The notes under the pieces are model-generated. The model was not told the origin of the DNA. It made no database searches and was given only the letters and a program-made list of their open reading frames with translations. The position numbers were made by a program, and so were the translations under genes. From NCBI RefSeq assembly GCF_902150045.1, contig NZ_CABFVU010000001.1:3224001-3288000 (forward strand): a stretch of DNA of 64,000 bases. Reading direction: 5' to 3'. Numbering within the stretch: the first letter of the stretch is position 1; the number at the start of each line of letters is the position of its first letter. This document shows, in pieces, positions 42,987 to 51,140 of this stretch. Source of the DNA: Chitinophaga polysaccharea (GTDB taxonomy: Bacteria; Bacteroidota; Bacteroidia; Chitinophagales; Chitinophagaceae).

Positions 42987-44681
42987 ATGAACATCCGTCA
43001 GCTTTTTCACCACGTTGTGAACACCGGAACCTTCCGCCAGGAGGAATCACTGGCAAAGGTGACCAGGATGGTCAATATTTTTTCTGTAATTACCACCTCC
43101 CTTTGTCTTTTATTTGGCATACTTTGTTATGCAGGCACCGGGAAAACGGATCTTTTGATCCCCGCCTGGACAGAAGCCGGTCTTTTCCTCGGCGTATTGC
43201 TCCTGAATGCTGCAAATAAGCCTGTTTTAGCCAGTATTTCCTTCGTGGCGATCAACAATATCGCCATTGTTTATTTCAGCGCCATATTGGGCATGCTAAC
43301 AGAAGTGCACCTGTTGTTCCTGTTCCTGCTGGGCGCATCGCTCATGATCTTCAGAACCCGCGCCCTGGTAACGGCCAGCATTGTGGTGGCTGTATTGTCT
43401 GTAATTGCCTGCGAGATCAATTATTATTATACATTTATTACTCCCATGGCCATGAGCCATAACCAGCAATTCATTATCCGCTGGATCACGCTTCCGGCCA
43501 TCCTCCTGCTGGATGTGGCTACTATCTTCCTGTATGTAAGAAAACTGAAAACGCTTAATATAAAGCTGACAAAAGCTACCGACGAAAAAACAATTTTTGT
43601 AAGGGAAACCAGCCACGAGATCCGTAACCCGCTGAATGCGATTTACGGGATCAGCCAGGACCTGATGATGAAGGTGCATAAGGAAGACCGTTACAACGAT
43701 ATCCGCCCGGAAATAGAGCACCTGTATTCCGCTACGCACAATGTTTTACAGATCATCAACAATGTACTGGCCATCTCAAAAATAGAAGACGGGGCAGCAC
43801 ATGCCATCCATCCGGAAGCATTTAATATCCGGGAGCTTATTTCAGATAAGATCATTGTATACCAGTATATCGCTGATCTGCGGGGAGTGAAGATCAGGGC
43901 AGATATCCCCGAAGATATGCCGCTTTATATCCTGGCCGATAAAGGCAAGCTGACACAGGTGCTGAACAACCTGTTGTTTAACGCGATCAAGTTCACCCGC
44001 ACCAACAGTGTGATTTCGATAGATGTTTTACATGAAGGAGCGCAGTGGCAGTTTGTGGTAAAAGACCAGGGAAACGGTATTGCTGCGGCCGACCTGCTTA
44101 CATTATTCACGCCGTTTAAAGCGGGAAAGAGTGAATTTGAAGGAACCGGTCTTGGTTTGCCGATCACGAAGAAATATGTGGAGATGATGGGCGGAAAGAT
44201 CTCCGTGACCAGTTTGCCAGGTGAAGGCTCCGCCTTCATTGTACGGTTGCCGCTGGCCGTGGCCCAGGCGCCGGCACAGGCGCAGGGAGGCTGGATGGAG
44301 CTTACGCTGCACAAAGGACAGAAAAGCCTGGTGATCGATGATAATGAGATGAGCCAGCTGGTATTATCCAATTTTCTGCGCAGGCTTGGCTTTGCCACGG
44401 TAGTGGCAGGAAGCGGGGCTGAAGGTATTAACAAAGCAATGGATGAAAAACCGGATCTTATTTTCATAGATAGTTATATGCCGGGACTTAGCGGAAAAGA
44501 CACCCTTCAGCAGCTCCGTGATATACCTGCTTTGAAAAATATTCCGGTGATCGCCGTATCCGGCGATGCCTTCCAGGAATCGATCGATGATATGCTGGGC
44601 GCTGGCGCCAGGGAATATATCTCTAAACCTATTGATTTGAAATTGTTGAACAGCACCGTGAACAAAGTATTGCTACGGTAG
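42987..44681 (+). CDS. Hybrid sensor histidine kinase with receiver domain
   Basis: A 564-residue membrane kinase. Residues 30-185 hold about six membrane segments with short loops, a sensor region lacking a large periplasmic domain. HisKA follows with phosphoacceptor His210 in TSHEIRNPLNAIYG, then HATPase_c (KLTQVLNNLLFNAIKFT, KDQGNGIAA, EGTGLGLPITKKYVEMMGG). A C-terminal receiver domain (LVIDDNEMSQLVLSNFL, PDLIFIDSYMPGLSG) carries the Asp acceptor near residue 500. It has no DNA-binding output, so it must relay to another protein. The first 15 codons of the open frame are dropped because ATG 42987 fits better. It lies 100 bases behind the copper ATPase, and a link to copper is only positional. 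Confidence 0.92.
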   Translation: MNIRQLFHHVVNTGTFRQEESLAKVTRMVNIFSVITTSLCLLFGILCYAGTGKTDLLIPAWTEAGLFLGVLLLNAANKPVLASISFVAINNIAIVYFSAILGMLTEVHLLFLFLLGASLMIFRTRALVTASIVVAVLSVIACEINYYYTFITPMAMSHNQQFIIRWITLPAILLLDVATIFLYVRKLKTLNIKLTKATDEKTIFVRETSHEIRNPLNAIYGISQDLMMKVHKEDRYNDIRPEIEHLYSATHNVLQIINNVLAISKIEDGAAHAIHPEAFNIRELISDKIIVYQYIADLRGVKIRADIPEDMPLYILADKGKLTQVLNNLLFNAIKFTRTNSVISIDVLHEGAQWQFVVKDQGNGIAAADLLTLFTPFKAGKSEFEGTGLGLPITKKYVEMMGGKISVTSLPGEGSAFIVRLPLAVAQAPAQAQGGWMELTLHKGQKSLVIDDNEMSQLVLSNFLRRLGFATVVAGSGAEGINKAMDEKPDLIFIDSYMPGLSGKDTLQQLRDIPALKNIPVIAVSGDAFQESIDDMLGAGAREYISKPIDLKLLNSTVNKVLLR

Positions 44682-45647
44682 TTACGCATACACATACTGA
44701 TACCGTGTTGTGTCTATGCCACTCCAGTCGATGTTGCCTTTCATCATTTGTCCCAGTGTTAAGATATACTGTTCCAGTACCGGTTTTACAGCGGCAGCGC
44801 ATACAGCGATGAGTACATCGGCAGTATTGTTAAATAAGGCCACCTCCGAGTTGTGGATTTTTACAGCCTGTTCTACCGCCTGCTCCAGTGTGAGTTGCTG
44901 ATGGTGTTTCAGGAGCATCACGAGGTTGAGCTCATCGCCCAGTTCTGATTCTTTTGAAAAGGAGTAGAGGTCGTTGGCCCAGCAAATGGTGCGGCTGCAG
45001 TAAAGGCCCAGGCTTTTTACCTGCGGATGTACGCGCAGGTCTGCCGGCAGGTGAATGGCATCCATCAGCGTAGCCAGCTCCAGGAAAAAGTTGGCGCCAC
45101 CGATCTGCGGACGAAAGCGCATGTAATCTTTCAGGGAAATATTATGCGCCTTGTTCACATGCTGCATACGCCATAAATTAGCGGTAAAGGCATCTTTCAG
45201 GCTGCGGGCAAAACGGGCCTGCCAGGCGCGGGTACTGATCCGGCGCATCCGTTGCCAGATATCGCTCATGGCTGCCAGCAGCGGTCCGCCAGTTTCCAGG
45301 GTGAAGGTTTTGCCTGCCTGCAGGATCTGCATCATCTGATAGGCCATGCGCTCAAACCCGGTGTTGAATTCATTGGGTGCCAGCGCATCCAGGTGGTCAT
45401 CCCAAAGGAATAGCAGCGTGTTAAAATCGCTTGCAACGCATAAGGAGAAAAGCGGCGCATCCGGGAACATCCTGGCCACCATCCAGGTGAACTTCTGATC
45501 GTGATAGGCATTCCAGGTGCTTTCGTTTGTTGCAAGATTAAAAGCATGGACCCATGAAGTGGTATGCGCATCGGCTTCATGTACCAGCGGATGCAAACGC
45601 CGGGGATAAGGACAGTAAAGTTCCAGGCCGGAATTGGTTGTAATCAT
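44682..45647 (-). CDS. Class I terpene synthase
   Basis: A 321-residue bacterial terpene cyclase. The aspartate-rich motif D83-D-H-L-D87 (LFLWDDHLDAL) and NSE triad N225-D-L-Y-S229-F-S-K-E233 bind the magnesium-diphosphate cluster. Arg179 (RFRPQIGGA) sits exactly 46 positions before the NSE motif, where the diphosphate sensor is expected, and the RY pair is Arg315-Tyr316. All catalytic landmarks are thus intact. ATG 45647 gives normal length; 33 upstream in-frame codons are not family-like. Product and prenyl chain length cannot be read; characterised relatives include C. pinensis sesqui- and diterpene synthases. No P450 or prenyltransferase is adjacent. It abuts the convergent kinase. Confidence 0.93.
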   Translation of the reverse strand: MITTNSGLELYCPYPRRLHPLVHEADAHTTSWVHAFNLATNESTWNAYHDQKFTWMVARMFPDAPLFSLCVASDFNTLLFLWDDHLDALAPNEFNTGFERMAYQMMQILQAGKTFTLETGGPLLAAMSDIWQRMRRISTRAWQARFARSLKDAFTANLWRMQHVNKAHNISLKDYMRFRPQIGGANFFLELATLMDAIHLPADLRVHPQVKSLGLYCSRTICWANDLYSFSKESELGDELNLVMLLKHHQQLTLEQAVEQAVKIHNSEVALFNNTADVLIAVCAAAVKPVLEQYILTLGQMMKGNIDWSGIDTTRYQYVYA

Positions 45648-45883
45648 GACAAATTGTATTTTAGAGTGAATAGATAAAAGCTGACGGCTGACCAGTGGTT
45701 TTCGATTGTATACAAATTTATCAAACAGTTTCACTGTTACGAACAAATAACCAGTTCAGCCATTATAGTTAGGAGCAGATCATCAACCGTTTATTTTAAA
45801 TCAACCATTCTCAGTAAGTGAACAAATCGCACGCAATTCAGTCGGTCATAGCATAAATATTATCAACCTTTAAACTCACCTGT

Positions 45884-48800
45884 ATGTGGACATGTTTACA
45901 TTCCTGCAAGCGCGGAATACTTTCTTTATACCTGGTCCTATGTTGCGCTTTAGCAAGCTTCGCACAAAACATTAAAGTCACCGGAACTATTACTTCCACA
46001 AAAAAGGAAGCCGTACCGGGCGTTTCTGTACTTCTGAAAGGTACTACAACAGGCAGCGTATCAGATGCGGCGGGAAATTATTCCATCAATGCGCCGGCCA
46101 ACGGAGTGCTGATCTTTAATGCCATAGGTTACCTGCGACAGGAAATTCCCATCAACAACCAAACCGCCATTAATGTAACCGTGGTGGAAGACAACAAACA
46201 ACTGGGAGAAGTAGTGGTAACCGCATTAGGTATCACCAAAGCCAAAAAAAGCCTGGGATTTGCCGCCACCGAAATCAAAGGCGCCGACCTGGCCATCACC
46301 AACGAAGTGAACCCGGTGAACGCCCTGCAGGGAAAAGTAGCAGGGGTACAGATAGACCAGGGCGCCGGTGGCCTTTTCGGTAGCACCAAAATAGTGATCC
46401 GCGGTAACTCTACGCTGAGGAATAACAACCAGCCCATTTTCGTGATCGATGGCGTGATCATGGATAACGGTACGTTCAATGGTACGGGGCGCGACTTTGG
46501 TAACGACCTGAAAAACCTGAACATGGAAGACTTTGAAAGCGTGACCGTGCTCAAAGGCTCATCAGCCGCCGCCCTGTATGGTTCCCGCGCTATCAACGGG
46601 GTTATTCTCATCACTACAAAAAAAGGACATGAAAGAAAAGGTTTAGGCATTAACGTTAGCCAGACGTTTAATGTATTTGACCCTTACTCCGGCCCCGATT
46701 TTCAGAACGAATACGGCGGCGGTACTGTAGGCGGCTTCTTTACCGATATCCGCGATCCCAACTATAAACCCAATGAGCAATGGAGAACAAAAGTGTTCCC
46801 CACCGACCCGGCTACCGGCAAGCCATATATCGACCGGCAGATCGGGCGCGAACTGGAAAACTGGGGGCCGCGCTTTGCAGGGCAGGATGTGATCAACTAC
46901 GACGGTACCCCCACAAAGTATGTTGCGCAACCCAACAACTTTCTCGATGCCTTTCAAACCGGTCATGGATCGGCTACCAATATATCGCTGGATGGAGGTA
47001 ACGACCGCTCCACTTTCCGCGTGTCTTACACCCGCGATCAGAGCGAAGGCATCGTTGCCAAAAACAACCTGCTCAAAAACAGCGTAGAAGCGCGTGTAAC
47101 CCATGTGATCAATAAGTTCCTGAGTGCCGACGTGAGCGCCAACTATACTTATTTCTCCGGAAGGAACCCGCCACGCCTCGGCGGCCTCGATGCCTTTGCT
47201 TCCTATAACTTTGGTAAACTGTTCACCTGGTTGTTGCCCCGTAACTACGACACCAGGTACTGGATGCAAAAAGAACATTATACCAGTGCATTCGGCGGTA
47301 CGCCCAATCCGGCGGATCCCAATGAAACCAATAAGGCGCCCGAGTCACGGTTCTGGTTCAACCTGTTTGAAAATGATTATTTACAGAATGAACAAACCAT
47401 CCGCGGCCGGCTTGCCATTACCGCAAAACTTACCCCCTGGGCCAACCTGGTACTGGAAGGTAACGTGAATAACCTGTACACCAGGAATGAAAACAAGGAA
47501 CTGGGACAGGGACAAAACTTTACAGGCGGCTTGTATGGCCTGGGACATACCAGTAAAGAAAGCTACTTCTTTAAATGGATGGCTACCGTGAATAAGACCC
47601 TTACCAAAGACCTGGACCTCAGCGGTTACATAGGCGGTGAAACACAACGTTTCCAAACCACCTATAACTACAGCGAAACGGTAGGAGGGCTCAGTTATCC
47701 AGGCAACTACTTCCTGGCCAATTCCGTTGAAAAGCCCAAAGCGGAAGGCGGGCTGAAAAGCAAAAAAGCATTTAATTCCGTTTATGCCAGCGTGGACCTG
47801 GCCTGGAAGAACCAGCTGTTTGTACAGGGTACTTTCCGTGGCGACTGGTCCTCTGCGCTTACCTATACCAATGGCACCGGTAACTTCTTTTACCAGTACC
47901 CGGCCGTTAGTGTTTCCTGGCTGTTTTCCGAAACATTTAAACTGCCCGCATGGATCACCTTTGGTAAGTTAAGAGGTAACATAGCCGGATTGGGTAATGA
48001 TACCGAGCCATTCACCATCAACCCGGGCTTTGCCTTTAACGGGTATACTTCTTCCGGCGGGCTGGATCTTCCTATTTCCACCTACAGCCGCTATCCTGAT
48101 CCGCTTACCGGTAAATTTATCGGGCTGGCACCCGATCTGAAGCCTGAAAGAAAAGTAGCCAAAGAGCTGGGTATAGAAATGCGTTTCCTGAAAAGTCGTA
48201 TAGGCTTCGACGTATCCGTTTACCAGGATAATACCAAAAACCAGATCCTGGATATAGGCACCCCGCCGGAATCCGGCCTGGAAGGCATTATCATCAATGC
48301 CGGTAATATCCAGAACAGGGGATTGGAAATAATGGTAGATGGAACACCGGTGAAATCCAGAAACTTTGAATGGAATACCAGTGTCAATTACTCGCTTAAC
48401 AGGAACCTGATCAAATCCTTATATCCCGGCCGTACCGAGTACGATCTGAAAGCCAATGTAGGAGAGATCAGCACCTGGGCTATTGTAGGAAAATCCTACG
48501 GTACCCTTCGCACTACCATCCATTCAAAAGCTTACCAGGCCACTGATGCCAATGGTAACCCGATAGATGATCCCAACAATGGCAAGCCTGAACTGGCCTG
48601 GCGCTCCGATGCCCGCGCCGGTTTCCCCGCCCGCAGTAATACCCTGCAGGATGTAGGGGATATCAATGCGAAGTTCCGCGCAGGATGGAGCAATACTTTC
48701 CGGTTTAAGAATATTTCGCTGAACGTGTTACTGGATGGTAAATTTGGCGGCGACTTTGTATTGCTCACCTACCGTTATGGCACGCATACCGGCGTATTTC

Positions 48801-49318
48801 CCAATACCCTGCAGGGCAGGGATGCGGATCATGGCGGTATCACCTGGACCAGCAAGTACGATCAGCAAACTTACGATGATGGCCTTATTCCCGATGGCGT
48901 ATTTGCCAAAGGACAGATGGTGACCCTGCCCGGTGGGCAACAGGTAAATGTTGGCGGCATGACCTACCAGCAGGCTTATGAAAAAGGACTGGTAGAACCT
49001 ACCCATGCGCCGCAGTTTTATTACCGCTATGGTTCTTCTTCCACCGGTGTGGCCGATTACTGGATCAAGAAGAATTCATGGATTTCTTTGAGACAGGTGT
49101 CTTTAGCATACCAGTTTTCACCGGCACTCTGTAAGAAACTGATGTTGAACAATCTCAGCGTGGCGATTGTAGGCCGCGACCTGTTATACCTGTACAATTC
49201 ACTGCCTTATAATTACAATCCTGCTTCCAACAACTCCAATAATACGGCGTTCTCCGGGGAAGAAGGATTTCTGCCAATGGTTCGCTCCATTGCAGGTACC
49301 ATCAGGGTTGGCTTCTAA
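45884..49318 (+). CDS. SusC/RagA TonB-dependent receptor (no STN domain)
   Basis: A 1144-residue outer-membrane transporter. Signal peptide to about residue 27 (ASFAQ), carboxypeptidase-D-like domain (VTGTITSTKKEAVPGVSVLLKGTTTGSVSDAAGNYSI), plug with LGEVVVTALGITKAKKSLG and FVIDGVIMDNG...LNMEDFESVTVLKGSSAAALYGSRA, then a barrel ending AGTIRVGF. It has no STN domain and no sigma/FecR genes, so unlike the other two SusC proteins in this window it must be controlled in some other way. It is paired with a SusD-like gene 36 bases downstream. No enzyme is attached, so the substrate is unknown. Confidence 0.95.
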   Translation: MWTCLHSCKRGILSLYLVLCCALASFAQNIKVTGTITSTKKEAVPGVSVLLKGTTTGSVSDAAGNYSINAPANGVLIFNAIGYLRQEIPINNQTAINVTVVEDNKQLGEVVVTALGITKAKKSLGFAATEIKGADLAITNEVNPVNALQGKVAGVQIDQGAGGLFGSTKIVIRGNSTLRNNNQPIFVIDGVIMDNGTFNGTGRDFGNDLKNLNMEDFESVTVLKGSSAAALYGSRAINGVILITTKKGHERKGLGINVSQTFNVFDPYSGPDFQNEYGGGTVGGFFTDIRDPNYKPNEQWRTKVFPTDPATGKPYIDRQIGRELENWGPRFAGQDVINYDGTPTKYVAQPNNFLDAFQTGHGSATNISLDGGNDRSTFRVSYTRDQSEGIVAKNNLLKNSVEARVTHVINKFLSADVSANYTYFSGRNPPRLGGLDAFASYNFGKLFTWLLPRNYDTRYWMQKEHYTSAFGGTPNPADPNETNKAPESRFWFNLFENDYLQNEQTIRGRLAITAKLTPWANLVLEGNVNNLYTRNENKELGQGQNFTGGLYGLGHTSKESYFFKWMATVNKTLTKDLDLSGYIGGETQRFQTTYNYSETVGGLSYPGNYFLANSVEKPKAEGGLKSKKAFNSVYASVDLAWKNQLFVQGTFRGDWSSALTYTNGTGNFFYQYPAVSVSWLFSETFKLPAWITFGKLRGNIAGLGNDTEPFTINPGFAFNGYTSSGGLDLPISTYSRYPDPLTGKFIGLAPDLKPERKVAKELGIEMRFLKSRIGFDVSVYQDNTKNQILDIGTPPESGLEGIIINAGNIQNRGLEIMVDGTPVKSRNFEWNTSVNYSLNRNLIKSLYPGRTEYDLKANVGEISTWAIVGKSYGTLRTTIHSKAYQATDANGNPIDDPNNGKPELAWRSDARAGFPARSNTLQDVGDINAKFRAGWSNTFRFKNISLNVLLDGKFGGDFVLLTYRYGTHTGVFPNTLQGRDADHGGITWTSKYDQQTYDDGLIPDGVFAKGQMVTLPGGQQVNVGGMTYQQAYEKGLVEPTHAPQFYYRYGSSSTGVADYWIKKNSWISLRQVSLAYQFSPALCKKLMLNNLSVAIVGRDLLYLYNSLPYNYNPASNNSNNTAFSGEEGFLPMVRSIAGTIRVGF

Positions 49319-49354
49319 GGAAAAATAAATTGTACAAAACAAAAAATCAAGATC

Positions 49355-51046
49355 ATGAAAAATACATTGCATCAATATATAAGAACCGGCCTGTTACTCG
49401 CGCTGCTGGGATCGGGCTCCTGCTCTAAAAATTTCGGAGATATCAATACCAATCCAAGCCTGGTGTCGAAGCCGGATGTAAAGTTCCTGCTCAGCTATTC
49501 GGAAGATAAGATCATTACCTACCAGGGCACAGAATGGGTATGGGAAAGCATGGAGCAGCTGATGCGCTTTACACAGCATGTTACCTCCAGTCCGTACGAA
49601 ATTACCAACAACGTTAATACGCGTTACAATAATTACTATCTCCAGATCTTACCTAATTTGTTCGAGATCAGGAGGCAGGTAGATGGAATGCCCAATAAAG
49701 ACCAGTACCAGAAGATCGCCATGGTCACCTATGTATTACAGGTGCTTCACGGTTTGAAGGTAACGGATATGAACGGCTCTATTCCTTATTCAGAGGCCAT
49801 TGAAGGGCGTTACCAGTCGAAATACGGGCCCGTATACGATGAGCAGCCAACGCTGATGAATAACTGGCTTTCCCAGCTGGATGCCGCCATTAAAGTGCTC
49901 TCTGATAATTCGCTTCCTGCACAGGTGAGTTACGGGCAATCGGATATTTTTTACCAGAGCGACTGGATTAAATGGGTAAAGCTGGCTAATACGCTTAAAC
50001 TTCGTATAGCCGCCAGGTTAGAGAATGCTGATAAGGCAAAATGCCAGGCTGTTTTCCAGGAAGTGATGAAAGATGCTACCGGTCCTATTAATGACGATGC
50101 ATCACAGGTAAAATATCTTAACAGCACTTATACGCCATTTGGTAATGGCGGGGATATAGACTACCGTAGCCGCCGTTATGCCACCACTTCCATTATGGCG
50201 TTCATGAAAAAGAGCGCAGACCCGCGTTTGCCGGTGTACTTCGAAAAGAACGGCCTGGTGGGCAGTTATAAGGATTCTCTGGCGAAGTATAATGTTACAT
50301 TGCCGGCTTTCATTGATCCCAATGATCCGCTGATCATGTACCAGGGAGGCCCGGCCGACTGGACCACTAATCCTACCGTAGCTGCTTATATCGGGAATGG
50401 ATTTATTGTTAGCCAGTACACCAAATACAATTTAATTTCTCCCATAAACCGACGTTTCTTTTCTCCTAAGCTGAACCAGGCTACCGGCAACTTCCTGGAT
50501 GTACCCGTTACTTACGCGGAAACCTGTTTTTATATAGCAGAGTTTATCCAGAAAGGATATGCAGGTGGCGTGGATACCAGGGGAACAGCGGAAGACTGGT
50601 ATAAAAAAGGTATCGCATCTTCTATTCAAACCATGAATGCCATTGCCGTAGCAGCGGGTTCCACAACAGCTTATACGGGTACGGGGCAGGCAGAAATAGA
50701 AGCTTATCAGAATAATGTGCAGGTGAAATTCAACGGCGTTAATAACCTGGAAAGGATTTATATACAGGCTTTCCTGAGCATGTACCGCCAGGCTAATGAG
50801 GCATACGTGTTTTGCCGTCGCACAGGGTATCCTAAAACCGGGTCCGCCTATTACGGCAGGGAAACTTTTAATGAGCTGATTCCGCGCCGGTTCTGGCTCA
50901 CAGATCCTGGGGAGGTAAACAGGACCAACTGGAATGCGGCTATGCAGCAGCAGGGCTTTACGCCTAATGCGCAGGATTTGCCGACGCTCAGTTCGCAAAG
51001 GATCTGGTATGATAAAGCCGCACCGGATTTTGGAAAGGGATTGTAA
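49355..51046 (+). CDS. SusD/RagB-type lipoprotein
   Basis: A 563-residue surface lipoprotein paired with the preceding SusC. The signal ends in a lipobox-like G-S-G-S-C (Cys23), followed by KNFGDINTNPSLVSKPD, the opening of the SusD-like_2 family. Helical segments include YVLQVLHGLKVTDMNGSIPYSEA and WIKWVKLANTLKLRIAARLENADK; the end reads IPRRFWLTDPGEVNRTNWNAA, typical of this branch. It would capture the ligand for the SusC pore. The transcription unit closes at a strong terminator 18 bases later. Confidence 0.93.
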   Translation: MKNTLHQYIRTGLLLALLGSGSCSKNFGDINTNPSLVSKPDVKFLLSYSEDKIITYQGTEWVWESMEQLMRFTQHVTSSPYEITNNVNTRYNNYYLQILPNLFEIRRQVDGMPNKDQYQKIAMVTYVLQVLHGLKVTDMNGSIPYSEAIEGRYQSKYGPVYDEQPTLMNNWLSQLDAAIKVLSDNSLPAQVSYGQSDIFYQSDWIKWVKLANTLKLRIAARLENADKAKCQAVFQEVMKDATGPINDDASQVKYLNSTYTPFGNGGDIDYRSRRYATTSIMAFMKKSADPRLPVYFEKNGLVGSYKDSLAKYNVTLPAFIDPNDPLIMYQGGPADWTTNPTVAAYIGNGFIVSQYTKYNLISPINRRFFSPKLNQATGNFLDVPVTYAETCFYIAEFIQKGYAGGVDTRGTAEDWYKKGIASSIQTMNAIAVAAGSTTAYTGTGQAEIEAYQNNVQVKFNGVNNLERIYIQAFLSMYRQANEAYVFCRRTGYPKTGSAYYGRETFNELIPRRFWLTDPGEVNRTNWNAAMQQQGFTPNAQDLPTLSSQRIWYDKAAPDFGKGL

Positions 51047-51064
51047 TTCCCGGTTATTTATCTG

Positions 51065-51105
51065 CGGTCAGCTACTCCGTTTTGGGGTAGCTGACCGTTT
51101 TGTTT
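51065..51105 (+). terminator. Intrinsic terminator after susC/susD pair
   Basis: A 14-bp stem (CGGTCAGCTACTCC / GGGGTAGCTGACCG, one G-U pair) with a 5-base loop is followed by TTTTGTTT. It ends the SusC/SusD unit; the next gene runs in the opposite direction with its stop at 51141. Confidence 0.92.
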
Positions 51106-51140
51106 GCGCCTGTGTTAGCGGAGCACAAAACAGGATCCCG

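Noticed and set aside
44682..45647. Geosmin or 2-methylisoborneol synthase
   Set aside because: At 321 residues it is a single alpha domain, far shorter than the two-domain geosmin synthase, and no methyltransferase partner is adjacent.
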